Source: Mycoplasmatota bacterium
Lineage (GTDB): Bacteria > Bacillota_I > Bacilli_A > Haloplasmatales > Haloplasmataceae
Direction of reading: 5' to 3'
Assembly (NCBI GenBank): GCA_018394295.1
Contig: CP074573.1
Coordinates: forward strand, 682,001 to 746,000
Length of the DNA: 64,000 nucleotides
In this document: in pieces, positions 17,055-26,957 of the stretch
Layout of the letters: the number at the start of each line of letters is the position of its first letter
Position numbering within the stretch: the stretch's first letter is position 1
Program-made: the position numbers and the translations under genes
Notes under the pieces: generated by a model
Databases searched by the model: none
Told to the model about the DNA's origin: nothing
The model's input: the letters and a program-made list of their open reading frames with translations, nothing else

Positions 17055-18203
17055 GTGACTGAGAAACTAAGAATACTTATTATTACTGCACCATATGGAA
17101 ATGGTCATTTTGCTGTAGCAAATGGGTTAATTGATGAATTTAAAAAGTATGATAATATAGAATACAGCCTATATGACTTATATACAGAAGATTATCCAGC
17201 AACAACAAAATTTGTTAAGAAGTTTTATTTTAGTACCTATAAGAAAGGACTACAACAACAAGCGTATCGTTTCTTTTATTATGGTTCAGATAAATTATTA
17301 GATTTAAAAATTGCGAAACCTTATTTAAGATTTGGGATTAAGAAATTGGTTAAAAAAATTGAAGAAACTAAACCACATATTATTTTAAATACTTTTCCTG
17401 TTAACTGTACTTACAATTTAATAGATGAAGGAATTAATATTCCTGTCTATACAGTTATAACAGATTATTTTGCTAATTCAAATTGGATTAGTAAACATAC
17501 ACGTCTCCATTTTTTAGCGGTTAATAGTGTTTCAATGCAACTTAAGCAGCGAGGAATTAAGGATCATCAATATTCTGTTACAGGTATTCCAATAAAACCA
17601 ATATTTTATAAAGAATACAGTGATGAAGAAATCCGAAATTTAAAAAAGAAGTTTAATATAGATGAAAACAAAAAGGTGATTTTATTAGTCGCAGGTGCTC
17701 ACGGGGTTGTACCGAATGTTAATAAAATTGTTAATGACATTACTAGTGAAGATAATGTTCAATTAATCGTAGTGTGTGGTAAAAATCTTAGATTATATTA
17801 TCGATTAAATCGTAGATTTTTTAAACACAAAAATTTAGTACTCTTTCAATTTGTTGATAACATGCATGAATTAATGCGAATTTCTGATCTTATGATTACT
17901 AAACCAGGTGGTATTACTATGACAGAAGCAGCTAATATCGGGATTCCTGTCATTTTATATCGCCCTGTATATGGACAAGAATTAGAAAATGCGATTTTCT
18001 TTAGTAGTAAACGCGCAGCAACAATTGCTTTACAAGAAGATGAATTGATATATAAAGCATTAACGATATTAAACGATGATGAATTACTAAATGATATGAA
18101 AAATAATATTAAAAAGATCGCAATTAAAAATTCAGCATTACTGATTATTGATCGTTTGATTAAAGATTATCAATTATTTTTAGAGGAAGAAAATGATAAT
18201 TAG
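17055..18203 (+). CDS. ugtP: Processive diacylglycerol glucosyltransferase (UgtP-like)
   Basis: A 382-residue protein from the GTG at 17055, with AGGAGG eight bases upstream; upstream in-frame codons overlap the galU terminator. The length equals that of B. subtilis UgtP. The MGDG-synthase-like N-terminus is LRILIITAPYGNGHFAVANGL, and the GT28 (MurG-like) C-terminal nucleotide-binding region includes KPGGITMTEAANIGIPVILYRPVYGQELENA. It transfers glucose from UDP-glucose to diacylglycerol to make mono- and diglucosyl lipids used in the membrane and as lipoteichoic acid anchors. galU directly upstream supplies the donor. It overlaps recX by 11 bases. Confidence 0.88.
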   Translation: MTEKLRILIITAPYGNGHFAVANGLIDEFKKYDNIEYSLYDLYTEDYPATTKFVKKFYFSTYKKGLQQQAYRFFYYGSDKLLDLKIAKPYLRFGIKKLVKKIEETKPHIILNTFPVNCTYNLIDEGINIPVYTVITDYFANSNWISKHTRLHFLAVNSVSMQLKQRGIKDHQYSVTGIPIKPIFYKEYSDEEIRNLKKKFNIDENKKVILLVAGAHGVVPNVNKIVNDITSEDNVQLIVVCGKNLRLYYRLNRRFFKHKNLVLFQFVDNMHELMRISDLMITKPGGITMTEAANIGIPVILYRPVYGQELENAIFFSSKRAATIALQEDELIYKALTILNDDELLNDMKNNIKKIAIKNSALLIIDRLIKDYQLFLEEENDN

Positions 18204-18993
18204 TCAAATAAAAAAAAACAAAAATAATTCATATGAACTAACGATTTCAGATGAGGACAAAGAACATCATATTCAATTATCTGAAGATTTAATTATTAAA
18301 CATCATTTATATTTTAATAAAGAAATTAATAAAGAAGAATTTAAGTTTATTAAAACGTTAACTAATTATTCAAAAATATATGCTAAAACGTTGAACTATA
18401 TTGCGTTTAAAATGCGTACAGAAGAAGAAGTTGTGACATATTTAAAAAAGCATGATTGCAGTGAACCGTATTTGACAGAAATTATTCAAAAATTAAAAAG
18501 ATTAAATTATATTAATGATCAATTATTTAGTGACCTATATGTTAAAAATCAATTTGAGATGAATAAAAAAGGTCCACAATTAATTAAAAATGAATTATTA
18601 AAGAAACAAATTAAAGAAGAATTAATTAAAAAGAGTTTACAATACATTTCAAAGGATATGATTAATGATAATATTATCCATCTCATCTGTTCTTATGATA
18701 AATTAAATAAAAGTAAATCTATAAATAAATTAAAAGCCTCTATTTTACGTAGTTTGCTTTTAAAAGGATATGATTATGATATTGTTTCTTTTCAATTAAA
18801 TAAATATCCATTTACGGATAATAATAATGATGAACTATTACTAAAAAAAGAAACGATAAAAATGTTTAAGAAATATCAAAAAAAGTATGAAGGTTATGAA
18901 CTTAAAAATCGAGTCATTAAAACATTACTTAGTAAAGGCTTTTTATACGAAGATATTTTAAATGTACTTGCTTCAATTAATACGGAGGAATAG
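18193..18993 (+). CDS. recX: RecX-family regulator of RecA
   Basis: A 266-residue, strongly basic and helical RecX protein, in the long form usual in Bacillota. The core RecX three-helix repeats appear as AKTLNYIAFKMRTEEEVVTYLKKH, LKRLNYINDQLFSDLYVKNQ and a C-terminal repeat ending VIKTLLSKGFLYEDI. RecX binds RecA filaments and modulates recombination. The ATG at 18193 lies inside the end of ugtP with GAGGAAG upstream, so translation is coupled. glgB begins five bases after its stop, putting a DNA-repair regulator between lipid and glycogen genes. Confidence 0.88.
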   Translation: MIISQIKKNKNNSYELTISDEDKEHHIQLSEDLIIKHHLYFNKEINKEEFKFIKTLTNYSKIYAKTLNYIAFKMRTEEEVVTYLKKHDCSEPYLTEIIQKLKRLNYINDQLFSDLYVKNQFEMNKKGPQLIKNELLKKQIKEELIKKSLQYISKDMINDNIIHLICSYDKLNKSKSINKLKASILRSLLLKGYDYDIVSFQLNKYPFTDNNNDELLLKKETIKMFKKYQKKYEGYELKNRVIKTLLSKGFLYEDILNVLASINTEE

Positions 18994-18997
18994 GTTT

Positions 18998-20866
18998 ATG
19001 ATAAATCAACCCACTGATTTTGTATCGTATTTGTTTCATAAAGGTGAATTAAAAGAAGCCTTTAAACATTTTGGTAGTCATTTAGTTTTTGATGAAGAAA
19101 AAAATGTCATTGGTGCATCTTTTTGTGTGTATGCACCACATGCGAAAGAGGTTAGTGTCATTGGTGATTTTAATAATTGGGATTATTCTGTAAATCCAAT
19201 GAAAAAAATTTCTGAGGGTGGTATTTGGTATAGTTATATATCAGGTATCATGGAATATACGAGTTATAAATATGAGATAGTGACCTGGGAAAATAATCAT
19301 TTACAAAAAGCAGATCCGTTTGCCTATCATCATGAAACAAGACCAAAAACAGCCAGTAAAGTATATCCTATTGATGGTTATAAGTGGAATGATGAAGACT
19401 ATTTAGAAAAACAAAAAAGTATTAATTTGTATGAAAGTCCTATTTCAATCTATGAGTTTCATTTTGGTACATGGAAGAAAAAAGATAATAATATAAATTA
19501 CTCTTATGTAGAAATGGTTGATGAAGTAATTCCTTATATCTTAGAACAAGGGTTTACTCATATTGAACTATTACCTTTGGTTGAGCATCCTTATGATGGT
19601 TCTTGGGGATATCAAGGAACAGGATATTATGCAGCTACTAGTCGATATGGTACGCCTAAAGATTTAATGTATTTTATTGACCGTTGCCATCAAGCAGGAA
19701 TAGGTGTTATTTTAGATTTTGTTCCAGGACATTTTTGTCGAGATGCTCATGGTTTATATATGTTTGATGGTGAACCCACCTATGAGTATCCATTTGATGA
19801 TGTCAGAGAAAATGTTGTATGGGGAACTGCTAATTTTGACTTAGGGAAAAACGAAGTAAGAAGTTTTTTGATTTCAAGTGTATTATTTTGGATGAAGTAT
19901 TATCATTTAGATGGATTTAGAATGGATGCTATCGCTAATATCATTTATTGGTTAGGCGATAAAAGCCGAGGTTATAATTATAAAGCACTTGAATTTATTC
20001 GCTTAATGAATACAGCTGTATTTGAATATTATCCAAATGCTCTGATGATTGCTGAAGATTCAACTGATTTTCCGATGGTAACAAAACCTGTTTATATGGG
20101 TGGGTTAGGGTTTAATTATAAATGGAATATGGGTTGGATGAATGATGTATTAGAATATTTTGAAGAAGATTCATTGTTTAGAAAATATTTGCATAATAAT
20201 ATTACCTTTGGGCTTGTTTATGCATTTTCAGAGAATTTTATTTTACCATTTTCACATGATGAGGTTGTTCATGGAAAACGATCTCTCCTTAATAAAATGC
20301 CCGGTGATTACTGGCAAAAATTTGCTAATTTCAGGTTAATCATTGGATTTTTGATGACTCATCCTGGAAAAAAATTAATGTTCATGGGTGGAGAATTTGC
20401 TCATATGACTGAATGGAAAGATAAGGAACAACTTGATTGGAATTTATATCAATTCCCATCCCATGATTCTGCTAACTATTTCGTACGTGATATGATCAAT
20501 TTATATAAATCTGAAAAAGCACTTTATGAAACAGATCATTTAGAACAAAGTTTTTTATGGATAGATGCTAATAATTCGGATCAAAGTATTTTTTCTTATG
20601 TAAGAAAAAGTAAGGATAATGAAGAAGTATTAATCATTATTATGAACTGTACACCACTTGTCTATCATGAGTATAAATTAGGGGTTCCTTATGAAGGGGT
20701 TTATCAAGAAATTGTTAATAGTGATAGAGATTATTACGGTGGTTCTAACCAATATAATGGAGAATTAATTCATACTACCGCAGAAAAAATGCATGGATTT
20801 GAACAACAGATTAAATTATTAATTCCTCCATTAGGGATATCAATATTAAAATTAGTCAATAAATAG
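18998..20866 (+). CDS. glgB: 1,4-alpha-glucan (glycogen) branching enzyme
   Basis: A 622-residue GH13 enzyme starting at the ATG 18998 (GGAGG nine bases upstream). It has an N-terminal CBM48 (SFCVYAPHAKEVSVIGDFNNWD), then the TIM-barrel with conserved region VILDFVPGHF, the nucleophile in DGFRMDAIANI (Asp about 310), the acid/base in MIAEDSTDFP (Glu about 353), and the third acidic residue in FSHDEVVHGKRSLL. A C-terminal beta domain follows. It lacks the extra N1 domain of the E. coli enzyme, hence its shorter length. It forms alpha-1,6 branches in glycogen and is the first gene of the glycogen locus. Confidence 0.95.
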   Translation: MINQPTDFVSYLFHKGELKEAFKHFGSHLVFDEEKNVIGASFCVYAPHAKEVSVIGDFNNWDYSVNPMKKISEGGIWYSYISGIMEYTSYKYEIVTWENNHLQKADPFAYHHETRPKTASKVYPIDGYKWNDEDYLEKQKSINLYESPISIYEFHFGTWKKKDNNINYSYVEMVDEVIPYILEQGFTHIELLPLVEHPYDGSWGYQGTGYYAATSRYGTPKDLMYFIDRCHQAGIGVILDFVPGHFCRDAHGLYMFDGEPTYEYPFDDVRENVVWGTANFDLGKNEVRSFLISSVLFWMKYYHLDGFRMDAIANIIYWLGDKSRGYNYKALEFIRLMNTAVFEYYPNALMIAEDSTDFPMVTKPVYMGGLGFNYKWNMGWMNDVLEYFEEDSLFRKYLHNNITFGLVYAFSENFILPFSHDEVVHGKRSLLNKMPGDYWQKFANFRLIIGFLMTHPGKKLMFMGGEFAHMTEWKDKEQLDWNLYQFPSHDSANYFVRDMINLYKSEKALYETDHLEQSFLWIDANNSDQSIFSYVRKSKDNEEVLIIIMNCTPLVYHEYKLGVPYEGVYQEIVNSDRDYYGGSNQYNGELIHTTAEKMHGFEQQIKLLIPPLGISILKLVNK

Positions 20867-20878
20867 ATAATGAATAAA

Positions 20879-20915
20879 AGGTGGGAAAACTTTATGGTTT
20901 GACCCACTTTTTTTT
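20879..20915 (+). terminator. Intercistronic terminator or attenuator between glgB and glgC
   Basis: Imperfect hairpin built from AAGGTGGG and CCCACTT arms with an inner AAAC/GTTT pair, followed by a run of nine T. It sits inside the glg cluster, so it may only partly stop transcription and set a lower level of glgC and downstream genes. Confidence 0.65.
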
Positions 20916-20933
20916 ATGAAAGGATGATCACTT

Positions 20934-22052
20934 TTGCATAAAGAGGTTGTTGCTATTTTACTTGCTGGAGGAAAAGGGTCTAGGTTAAAAGAATTAACCG
21001 ATACCCATCCTAAACCAGCACTTCATTTTGGTGGTAAATATCGCATCATTGATTTTGCTTTAAGTAACTGTACAAATAGTGGTATTGATACAATTGGGAT
21101 CATTACGCAATACGAACCAATTGAATTAACCTCTTATATTGGGAGTGGTAGTGCTTGGGATTTAGATGTTTTAAATGGTGGGGTTACTGTATTACCACCT
21201 TATACCTCTAAACAGCAGGGTTTTTATTGGCAAAAAGGAACAGCTCACGCGGTATATCAACATTTAAACTATTTAGATTTATATCAACCTAAGTATGTAC
21301 TTATCTTATCAAGTGACCATGTTTATAAAATGGATTATAGTGAAATAATCGCATATCATATCGAAAAAAAAGCTGATCTAACCATCTCATCAGTGAAGGT
21401 TAATCATGAAGATGCGAAGCGTTTTGGTATTTTAACAATCAATGAAAACAACAAAGTCACTTCTTTTGAAGAAAAACCAGACAATCCCACATCTTTCCTT
21501 GCTTCTCAAGGAATATATGTGTTCAATTATCAAATATTAAAATCATTATTATATGATATGAGTTACCAATCAACTGCTGAGATAGATTTTGCCAAACATA
21601 TTATTCCACATATGATAAAGCATTTTAATGTATATACATATTTATTCAATGGATATTGGCAAGATATTGGAACAATTTATTCCTTATGGAAAGCAAATAT
21701 GGATTTGATTGATGATCCCCACTTGATTGAACTTGGCGATAATAAATGGCGAATTTTTTCTAATACAATTCATCTGCCAGGACATCATGTATATAAAAAT
21801 GCAAAAATAAAAAACTCTCTTATAAGTGAAGGAAGTATTATTTATGGGAATGTTTATCATTCTGTACTATCTCACTCTGTAATAATAGGCGAAAATAGTA
21901 CGATTGACAATACAGTAATTATGCCAAGGGTCAGAATAGGAGAAAATTGTTTAATTAAAAATGCGATTGTGAAAATGAATGTAAAAATCCCTAATAAAAC
22001 GCACTTAGTTTATGATTCAGTTAAGATAATCTCTGAAGAGGTGATATCATGA
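20934..22052 (+). CDS. glgC: Glucose-1-phosphate adenylyltransferase (ADP-glucose pyrophosphorylase)
   Basis: A 372-residue protein beginning at TTG (AAAGGATGA about eight bases upstream). The N-terminal catalytic signature is LLAGGKGSRLKELTDTHPKPALHFGGKYRIIDFALSNC. Other landmarks are the glucose-1-phosphate site FGILTINE ... EEKPDNP, the WQDIGTIYSLW segment, and a C-terminal left-handed beta-helix made of hexapeptide repeats (NSLISEGSIIYGNVYHSVLSHSVIIGENS). It makes ADP-glucose for glycogen synthase. It probably pairs with the GlgD-like domain of the next gene, as GlgC-GlgD do in Bacillota. Its stop overlaps the next start as ATGA. Confidence 0.95.
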   Translation: MHKEVVAILLAGGKGSRLKELTDTHPKPALHFGGKYRIIDFALSNCTNSGIDTIGIITQYEPIELTSYIGSGSAWDLDVLNGGVTVLPPYTSKQQGFYWQKGTAHAVYQHLNYLDLYQPKYVLILSSDHVYKMDYSEIIAYHIEKKADLTISSVKVNHEDAKRFGILTINENNKVTSFEEKPDNPTSFLASQGIYVFNYQILKSLLYDMSYQSTAEIDFAKHIIPHMIKHFNVYTYLFNGYWQDIGTIYSLWKANMDLIDDPHLIELGDNKWRIFSNTIHLPGHHVYKNAKIKNSLISEGSIIYGNVYHSVLSHSVIIGENSTIDNTVIMPRVRIGENCLIKNAIVKMNVKIPNKTHLVYDSVKIISEEVIS

Positions 22053-24457
22053 TTCCAAAAATGTTAGGAGTTATTGATGCTACTGTTTTTTATAAAGATT
22101 TACATAAACTCTTTATTCATCGATTACCAAGTGCCATTCAATTTGGTGGTCGTTACCGACTGATAGATTTTAGTTTATCTAATTTTAAAAACTCTGGAAT
22201 CCGTAATGTAGCTATCTATCCAAATGGAAATTATCGTTCTTTGACTGACCATGTTTCATCAGGTAAAGTTTGGGATTTAGACCGGAAAAGAGATGGACTT
22301 TTTATCTTACCTCCTAAACGAATTATTGACCAAAGTGAAGAGATGATTTCATTTGCTCGTATGAAGGAACATATGGAATACTTTTTGCGAAGTAAACAAG
22401 ATTATGTCGTTTTAACTAGTGGCGTTCTTGTTTGGAATATAAATTTTACAATCCCATTAAAAAATCATATTGATACCCAAGCAGATATTACTGAAATAAA
22501 AGTAAAAAATCAAAGAGTGAATACTTTTATATTAAAAAAAGCTTATTTAATTCAATTAATATTACAACATGAATATTTAGGATTTAAAAATTTAATTGAA
22601 GTTATTCAGTTTGCCCATAACATAAAGGTAAACGATTATGAACATCAAGGTTACACAAAGATGATTAAAAGTATACAAGACTTGTATGAGAGTCATATGG
22701 ATATGCTAAATTTTGATATTGGAAAATCAATATTTAAAGAAGAAGAACCGATGTTATCCAAAACAAAAGATTCACCCCCTACTTTTTATAAAGATAAAGC
22801 AAAAGTTAAGAATACGATTGTTGCAAATGGGGCAAACATTAATGGTTATATAGAAAACAGCATTATTTCTCGTGATGTATTCATTGAAGAAGGCGTTAGT
22901 ATTAATCACTCTATTATCATGCAGCAATCTAAGATATTAGCTAACGCGATTTTAGATTACTGTATAATAGATAAAAATACGATTATTGGCGAAAATGTTG
23001 TATTAAAGGGATCTAAGGAAAATCCTGTGATAGTTGAAAAAGAAGAAAAAATCATAACCAAATCAAAAATGAAGATATTTCATGTGGCAACAGAATGTGC
23101 ACCATTTATAAAAACAGGTGGGTTGGCTGATGTTTTAGCAGCACTCCCTAAAAGTCAACGTGATTTAGGGATTGAAATCAGTGTATGTATTCCACTTTAT
23201 CAACAAATTAAAAACAATTATCAAAAACAACTCCATCTTGAATATACTATTTTAATTGATGATCAAAACTGTTTAGTTTATTCTCTTAATCGTGAAGGGG
23301 TACGATATTATTTTATTAAAATAGAAGATTATTTTGAACAAAAAAAAATATACGGAAATGATAATGATCTTGTAAGGTATTATTATCTGAATAAATGTGT
23401 CCTTCAGTTAATAGAAAAATTTGAATATCCGCCTGATATTATTCATATTCATGACTATCATGTCTGTTTAATTCCTATTTTGATAAGGCACATATATAAG
23501 CAATATAATAGACCTAAGACATGTTTAACAATTCATAATATAAAGTATCAAGGAATCTATTATAATGAAAAATTTATAAATAAATACTTGAAAGATATCA
23601 CAAGTGACGATTCAATTAATTTCTTAAAACTTGGATTATCATATACAGATATCATTACAACCGTCTCACCTACTTATAGTAAAGAATTACAATATGAATT
23701 CTTTAGTGAAAATTTACAGGATATAATAATCAAAAGGAAAAATGATTTATACGGTATATTAAATGGTTTAGATGATAATGTATTTCACCCAAAAACAGAT
23801 ATTTCTATTGCTTTAAATTATGACATAAACTCGATTGATAAGAAAAAAGAAAACAAACGATACTTACAACAACATTCAAATCTGACAGTTGACGAACACA
23901 TTCCGATAATTGGGATGGTAACTAGACTTGTTGAACAAAAAGGGATAGATTTAGTTTTATCGATATTTGATAAATTAATGGAAACTGAGAAGGTACAATT
24001 CGTTTTACTTGGGACAGGTAATACGGTCTATGAAACAGAATTTAAATATTTTGAGAAAAAATATCCGAAACGTGTTAAAGCAAATATTGGTTATGATGCT
24101 TTTAATCCAAATCAAATTTATGCAGGTGCTGATCTTTTTTTAATGCCATCTAAGTTTGAACCATGTGGAATTTCACAAATGATTGCACTTAAGTATGGAA
24201 CTATTCCAATTGTTAGGGAAACAGGTGGATTAAAAGACACGGTGTTTGCCTATAATGAGTTCACTAAAAACGGAAATGGTTTTACATTTACAAATTATAA
24301 TGCGCAAGATATGTTACATACTATAAAAAGAGCAATCACTTTTTATAATCAGAAAAATGATTGGAATGAAATTGTAAAAAGTGCTATGAATTATGATTTT
24401 AATTATCATAAAACAGCCATGAAGTATTATCGTTTATATGAAATATTATTAAAATAA
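22049..24457 (+). CDS. glgDA: Fused GlgD-GlgA: ADP-glucose pyrophosphorylase regulatory domain plus glycogen synthase
   Basis: One uninterrupted 802-codon frame. Residues 1 to about 335 match GlgD: SAIQFGGRYRLIDFSLSNFKNSGI, SGKVWDLDRKRDGLFILPPK and a C-terminal hexapeptide beta-helix, but the GGKGSR catalytic loop is missing, as usual in GlgD. From residue 341 (DNA 23069) a complete GT5 glycogen synthase begins (MKIFHVATECAPFIKTGGLADVLAALPK). It holds the KTGGLADV ADP-glucose site, VSPTYSKEL, GMVTRLVEQKGIDL, and the C-terminal FEPCGISQMIALKYG and ETGGLKDTV. The joint has no stop, frameshift or ribosome site near the internal ATG. GlgD and GlgA are normally separate adjacent genes, so this is a real or recent gene fusion tying substrate synthesis to polymer growth. 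Confidence 0.92.
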   Translation: MIPKMLGVIDATVFYKDLHKLFIHRLPSAIQFGGRYRLIDFSLSNFKNSGIRNVAIYPNGNYRSLTDHVSSGKVWDLDRKRDGLFILPPKRIIDQSEEMISFARMKEHMEYFLRSKQDYVVLTSGVLVWNINFTIPLKNHIDTQADITEIKVKNQRVNTFILKKAYLIQLILQHEYLGFKNLIEVIQFAHNIKVNDYEHQGYTKMIKSIQDLYESHMDMLNFDIGKSIFKEEEPMLSKTKDSPPTFYKDKAKVKNTIVANGANINGYIENSIISRDVFIEEGVSINHSIIMQQSKILANAILDYCIIDKNTIIGENVVLKGSKENPVIVEKEEKIITKSKMKIFHVATECAPFIKTGGLADVLAALPKSQRDLGIEISVCIPLYQQIKNNYQKQLHLEYTILIDDQNCLVYSLNREGVRYYFIKIEDYFEQKKIYGNDNDLVRYYYLNKCVLQLIEKFEYPPDIIHIHDYHVCLIPILIRHIYKQYNRPKTCLTIHNIKYQGIYYNEKFINKYLKDITSDDSINFLKLGLSYTDIITTVSPTYSKELQYEFFSENLQDIIIKRKNDLYGILNGLDDNVFHPKTDISIALNYDINSIDKKKENKRYLQQHSNLTVDEHIPIIGMVTRLVEQKGIDLVLSIFDKLMETEKVQFVLLGTGNTVYETEFKYFEKKYPKRVKANIGYDAFNPNQIYAGADLFLMPSKFEPCGISQMIALKYGTIPIVRETGGLKDTVFAYNEFTKNGNGFTFTNYNAQDMLHTIKRAITFYNQKNDWNEIVKSAMNYDFNYHKTAMKYYRLYEILLK

Positions 24458-24474
24458 AATATAGAGGTGAACCT

Positions 24475-26904
24475 ATGCCAACAGGAATTTTTAGAACTAA
24501 AAAAGTATTTACAGAAACTTATATAAAACGTATTGAAAATATGTATGGAAAAAGATATAATGAAACATCGATTCATCAAAAATATTATGCCTTAGCTACA
24601 TTAGTACGTGAGCATGTAAGTAAAAATTGGATAGAATCAAAAGAAACGGTTATTAAAAACAAACAAAAACAAGTTTATTATTTCTCAATGGAATTTTTAA
24701 TGGGGCGATTATTAACCAATAATTTAATTAATTTAGGCGTTCGCAATATTATTAACTCTTCATTTGCTGATATGAATTTAGATTTAAAGGAAATTGAAGA
24801 TGTTGAAAGTGATGCTGGATTAGGAAATGGTGGTTTAGGTCGACTAGCTGCTTGTTTTTTAGATTCACTGGCTTCATTAAGTTATCCTGGTCATGGAAAT
24901 TGTATACGATATCGTTATGGCTTTTTTAATCAAAAGATAATCAATGGTTATCAAGTTGAAATACCTGATCAGTGGTTACAAAGAGGGTATGTCTGGGAAG
25001 TTAGAAAATCTAATGAAAGTACAAATGTTCCTTTTTATGGATATATTAGAATGGAAAATGTGGATGGAAAACTACAATTCATTCATGAAAACTCGATTTG
25101 TGTAAAAGCAGTTCCCTATGATGTACCAATTGCTGGATTCGATACTAAAACAGTAAATAATTTAACTCTATGGTCAGCTGAACCTTGTGAACAATATCCA
25201 GAAGGAATTAATCCTGCTGATTATGAACGAGAAGTACGACAAATCTCTGAATTTTTATATCCAGATGATTCAACTGATGAAGGAAAAATATTACGATTAA
25301 AGCAACAATATTTCTTTGTCGCTGCTGGGTTAAGAAGAATTATCACTCAACATAAATCACTCTATCATACAATGGATAATTTCCATGAGAAAATTACACT
25401 ACACATTAATGATACGCATCCTGCGCTTATCGTTCCAGAATTAATGCGTATTTTAATTGATGAAGAAGGATTTGATTGGGATAGTGCATGGGATATTACA
25501 ACACATACTTGTGCGTATACAAATCATACTATTTTATCTGAAGCATTAGAAAAATGGCCCGTTCGATTATTTCAACCATTATTACCTAGAATTTATATGA
25601 TTGTTGAAGAAATGAATCGTCGTTTATGTTTAACATTAATCAATAGATATGGTGATAATCATCCTAAAATAACTGATTTAGCAATTATCAGTCATGATTT
25701 AGTTCATATGGCGCATATTGCGATTGTTGGTTCATTTAGTGTGAATGGAGTTGCTGAATTACATACTAAAATTTTGAAGGATATTGAAATGAAAGACTTC
25801 AATGAATTATATCCACATAAATTTAATAATAAAACTAATGGTATTACACACAGAAGATGGGTCTATCAAGCTAATCCTGAATTAACCGCATTTTTAAATA
25901 AATATTGTGGAAAAGAATGGGTCAAAGAACCTGAATTGTTAAAAAATTTACTCCCCTTTGTAAATGATGAAAAAGTAAAAAAAGCGTTATATAAAATAAA
26001 ACAAGCGCGTAAAAAAGCTTTAGCAAGTAAAATAGAAAAAACACAAAACATTAAATTAGATGTGAATTCTATCTTTGATATCCAAGTCAAACGTCTTCAT
26101 GAATATAAAAGACAATTAATGAATGTTCTACATATTATGTATTTATATAACCGTCTCAAAAATGATCAGTCGTTTTATGACAATTTTTACCCACAATCAT
26201 ATATCTTTGGTGCTAAAGCTGCAAGTAGTTACTATTTAGCTAAAAAGGTAATTAAATTAATTAACTCTGTTAGTGAAATTGTCAATAATGATGAACTTGT
26301 TAATGAAAAAATGAAAGTAGTTTTTGTTGAAAATTATAATGTTTCTTACGCAGAGGATATTATGCCAGCAGCTAATTTATCTGAACAAATATCGACAGCT
26401 TCTAAAGAAGCATCGGGGACTGGAAATATGAAATTTATGATGAATGGTGCTTTAACAATAGGAACACTAGACGGGGCTAATATTGAGATATCTGAACTAA
26501 CAGGAATAGATAATGAGTTTATATTTGGACTGACTGCTGATGAAGTTAACGAATTATATGAAGCAAAAACATATGACCCATGGGATATTTATCATCAAGA
26601 TTTACATCTACAAGAAGTTCTAGATCAATTAGTTAATGGTTTCTTTAATGATGTTCAAGAAGATGAATTCAAAGATATTTATGACAATTTATTGTATCGT
26701 GGTGATCAATACTTTGTTTTGAAAGATTTTGATAGTTATAGAAGAGCACAAGAAAAAGCAAATCAAACCTATAAGAATCAAGATAAATGGTTAGAGATGG
26801 CTTTAATTAATATTGCTAAATCAGGTTATTTTTCAAGTGACCGAACAATAGAACAGTACGTTAATGAGATTTGGCATCTTGAAAAAAATATGTTTGATCA
26901 ATAA
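24475..26904 (+). CDS. glgP: Glycogen phosphorylase
   Basis: An 809-residue GT35 phosphorylase with a full-length alpha-glucan phosphorylase fold: SMEFLMGRLLTNNLINLG near the N-terminus, DAGLGNGGLGRLAACFLDSLAS, the NDTHPALIVPELMRIL segment, and the pyridoxal-phosphate lysine in GTGNMKFMMNGALTIGTLDGAN. It releases glucose-1-phosphate from glycogen ends. Transcription ends just beyond at a strong hairpin. GAGGTGAACC is the ribosome site. It provides degradation alongside the synthesis genes glgB, C and DA. Confidence 0.96.
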   Translation: MPTGIFRTKKVFTETYIKRIENMYGKRYNETSIHQKYYALATLVREHVSKNWIESKETVIKNKQKQVYYFSMEFLMGRLLTNNLINLGVRNIINSSFADMNLDLKEIEDVESDAGLGNGGLGRLAACFLDSLASLSYPGHGNCIRYRYGFFNQKIINGYQVEIPDQWLQRGYVWEVRKSNESTNVPFYGYIRMENVDGKLQFIHENSICVKAVPYDVPIAGFDTKTVNNLTLWSAEPCEQYPEGINPADYEREVRQISEFLYPDDSTDEGKILRLKQQYFFVAAGLRRIITQHKSLYHTMDNFHEKITLHINDTHPALIVPELMRILIDEEGFDWDSAWDITTHTCAYTNHTILSEALEKWPVRLFQPLLPRIYMIVEEMNRRLCLTLINRYGDNHPKITDLAIISHDLVHMAHIAIVGSFSVNGVAELHTKILKDIEMKDFNELYPHKFNNKTNGITHRRWVYQANPELTAFLNKYCGKEWVKEPELLKNLLPFVNDEKVKKALYKIKQARKKALASKIEKTQNIKLDVNSIFDIQVKRLHEYKRQLMNVLHIMYLYNRLKNDQSFYDNFYPQSYIFGAKAASSYYLAKKVIKLINSVSEIVNNDELVNEKMKVVFVENYNVSYAEDIMPAANLSEQISTASKEASGTGNMKFMMNGALTIGTLDGANIEISELTGIDNEFIFGLTADEVNELYEAKTYDPWDIYHQDLHLQEVLDQLVNGFFNDVQEDEFKDIYDNLLYRGDQYFVLKDFDSYRRAQEKANQTYKNQDKWLEMALINIAKSGYFSSDRTIEQYVNEIWHLEKNMFDQ

Positions 26905-26911
26905 TATAATA

Positions 26912-26934
26912 AAAACGGGGTTTCCCCGTTTTTT
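26912..26934 (+). terminator. Terminator after glgP
   Basis: Compact GC stem AAAACGGGG/CCCCGTTTT with a three-base loop and a T-run. It separates glgP from pulA. Confidence 0.88.
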
Positions 26935-26957
26935 AAAGTGATGACTCGGAGGTTTAC

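Noticed and set aside
23069-24457. Separate glgA gene starting at the internal ATG
   Set aside because: The frame from glgD is uninterrupted and there is no ribosome site before this ATG; a fusion explains the data better.
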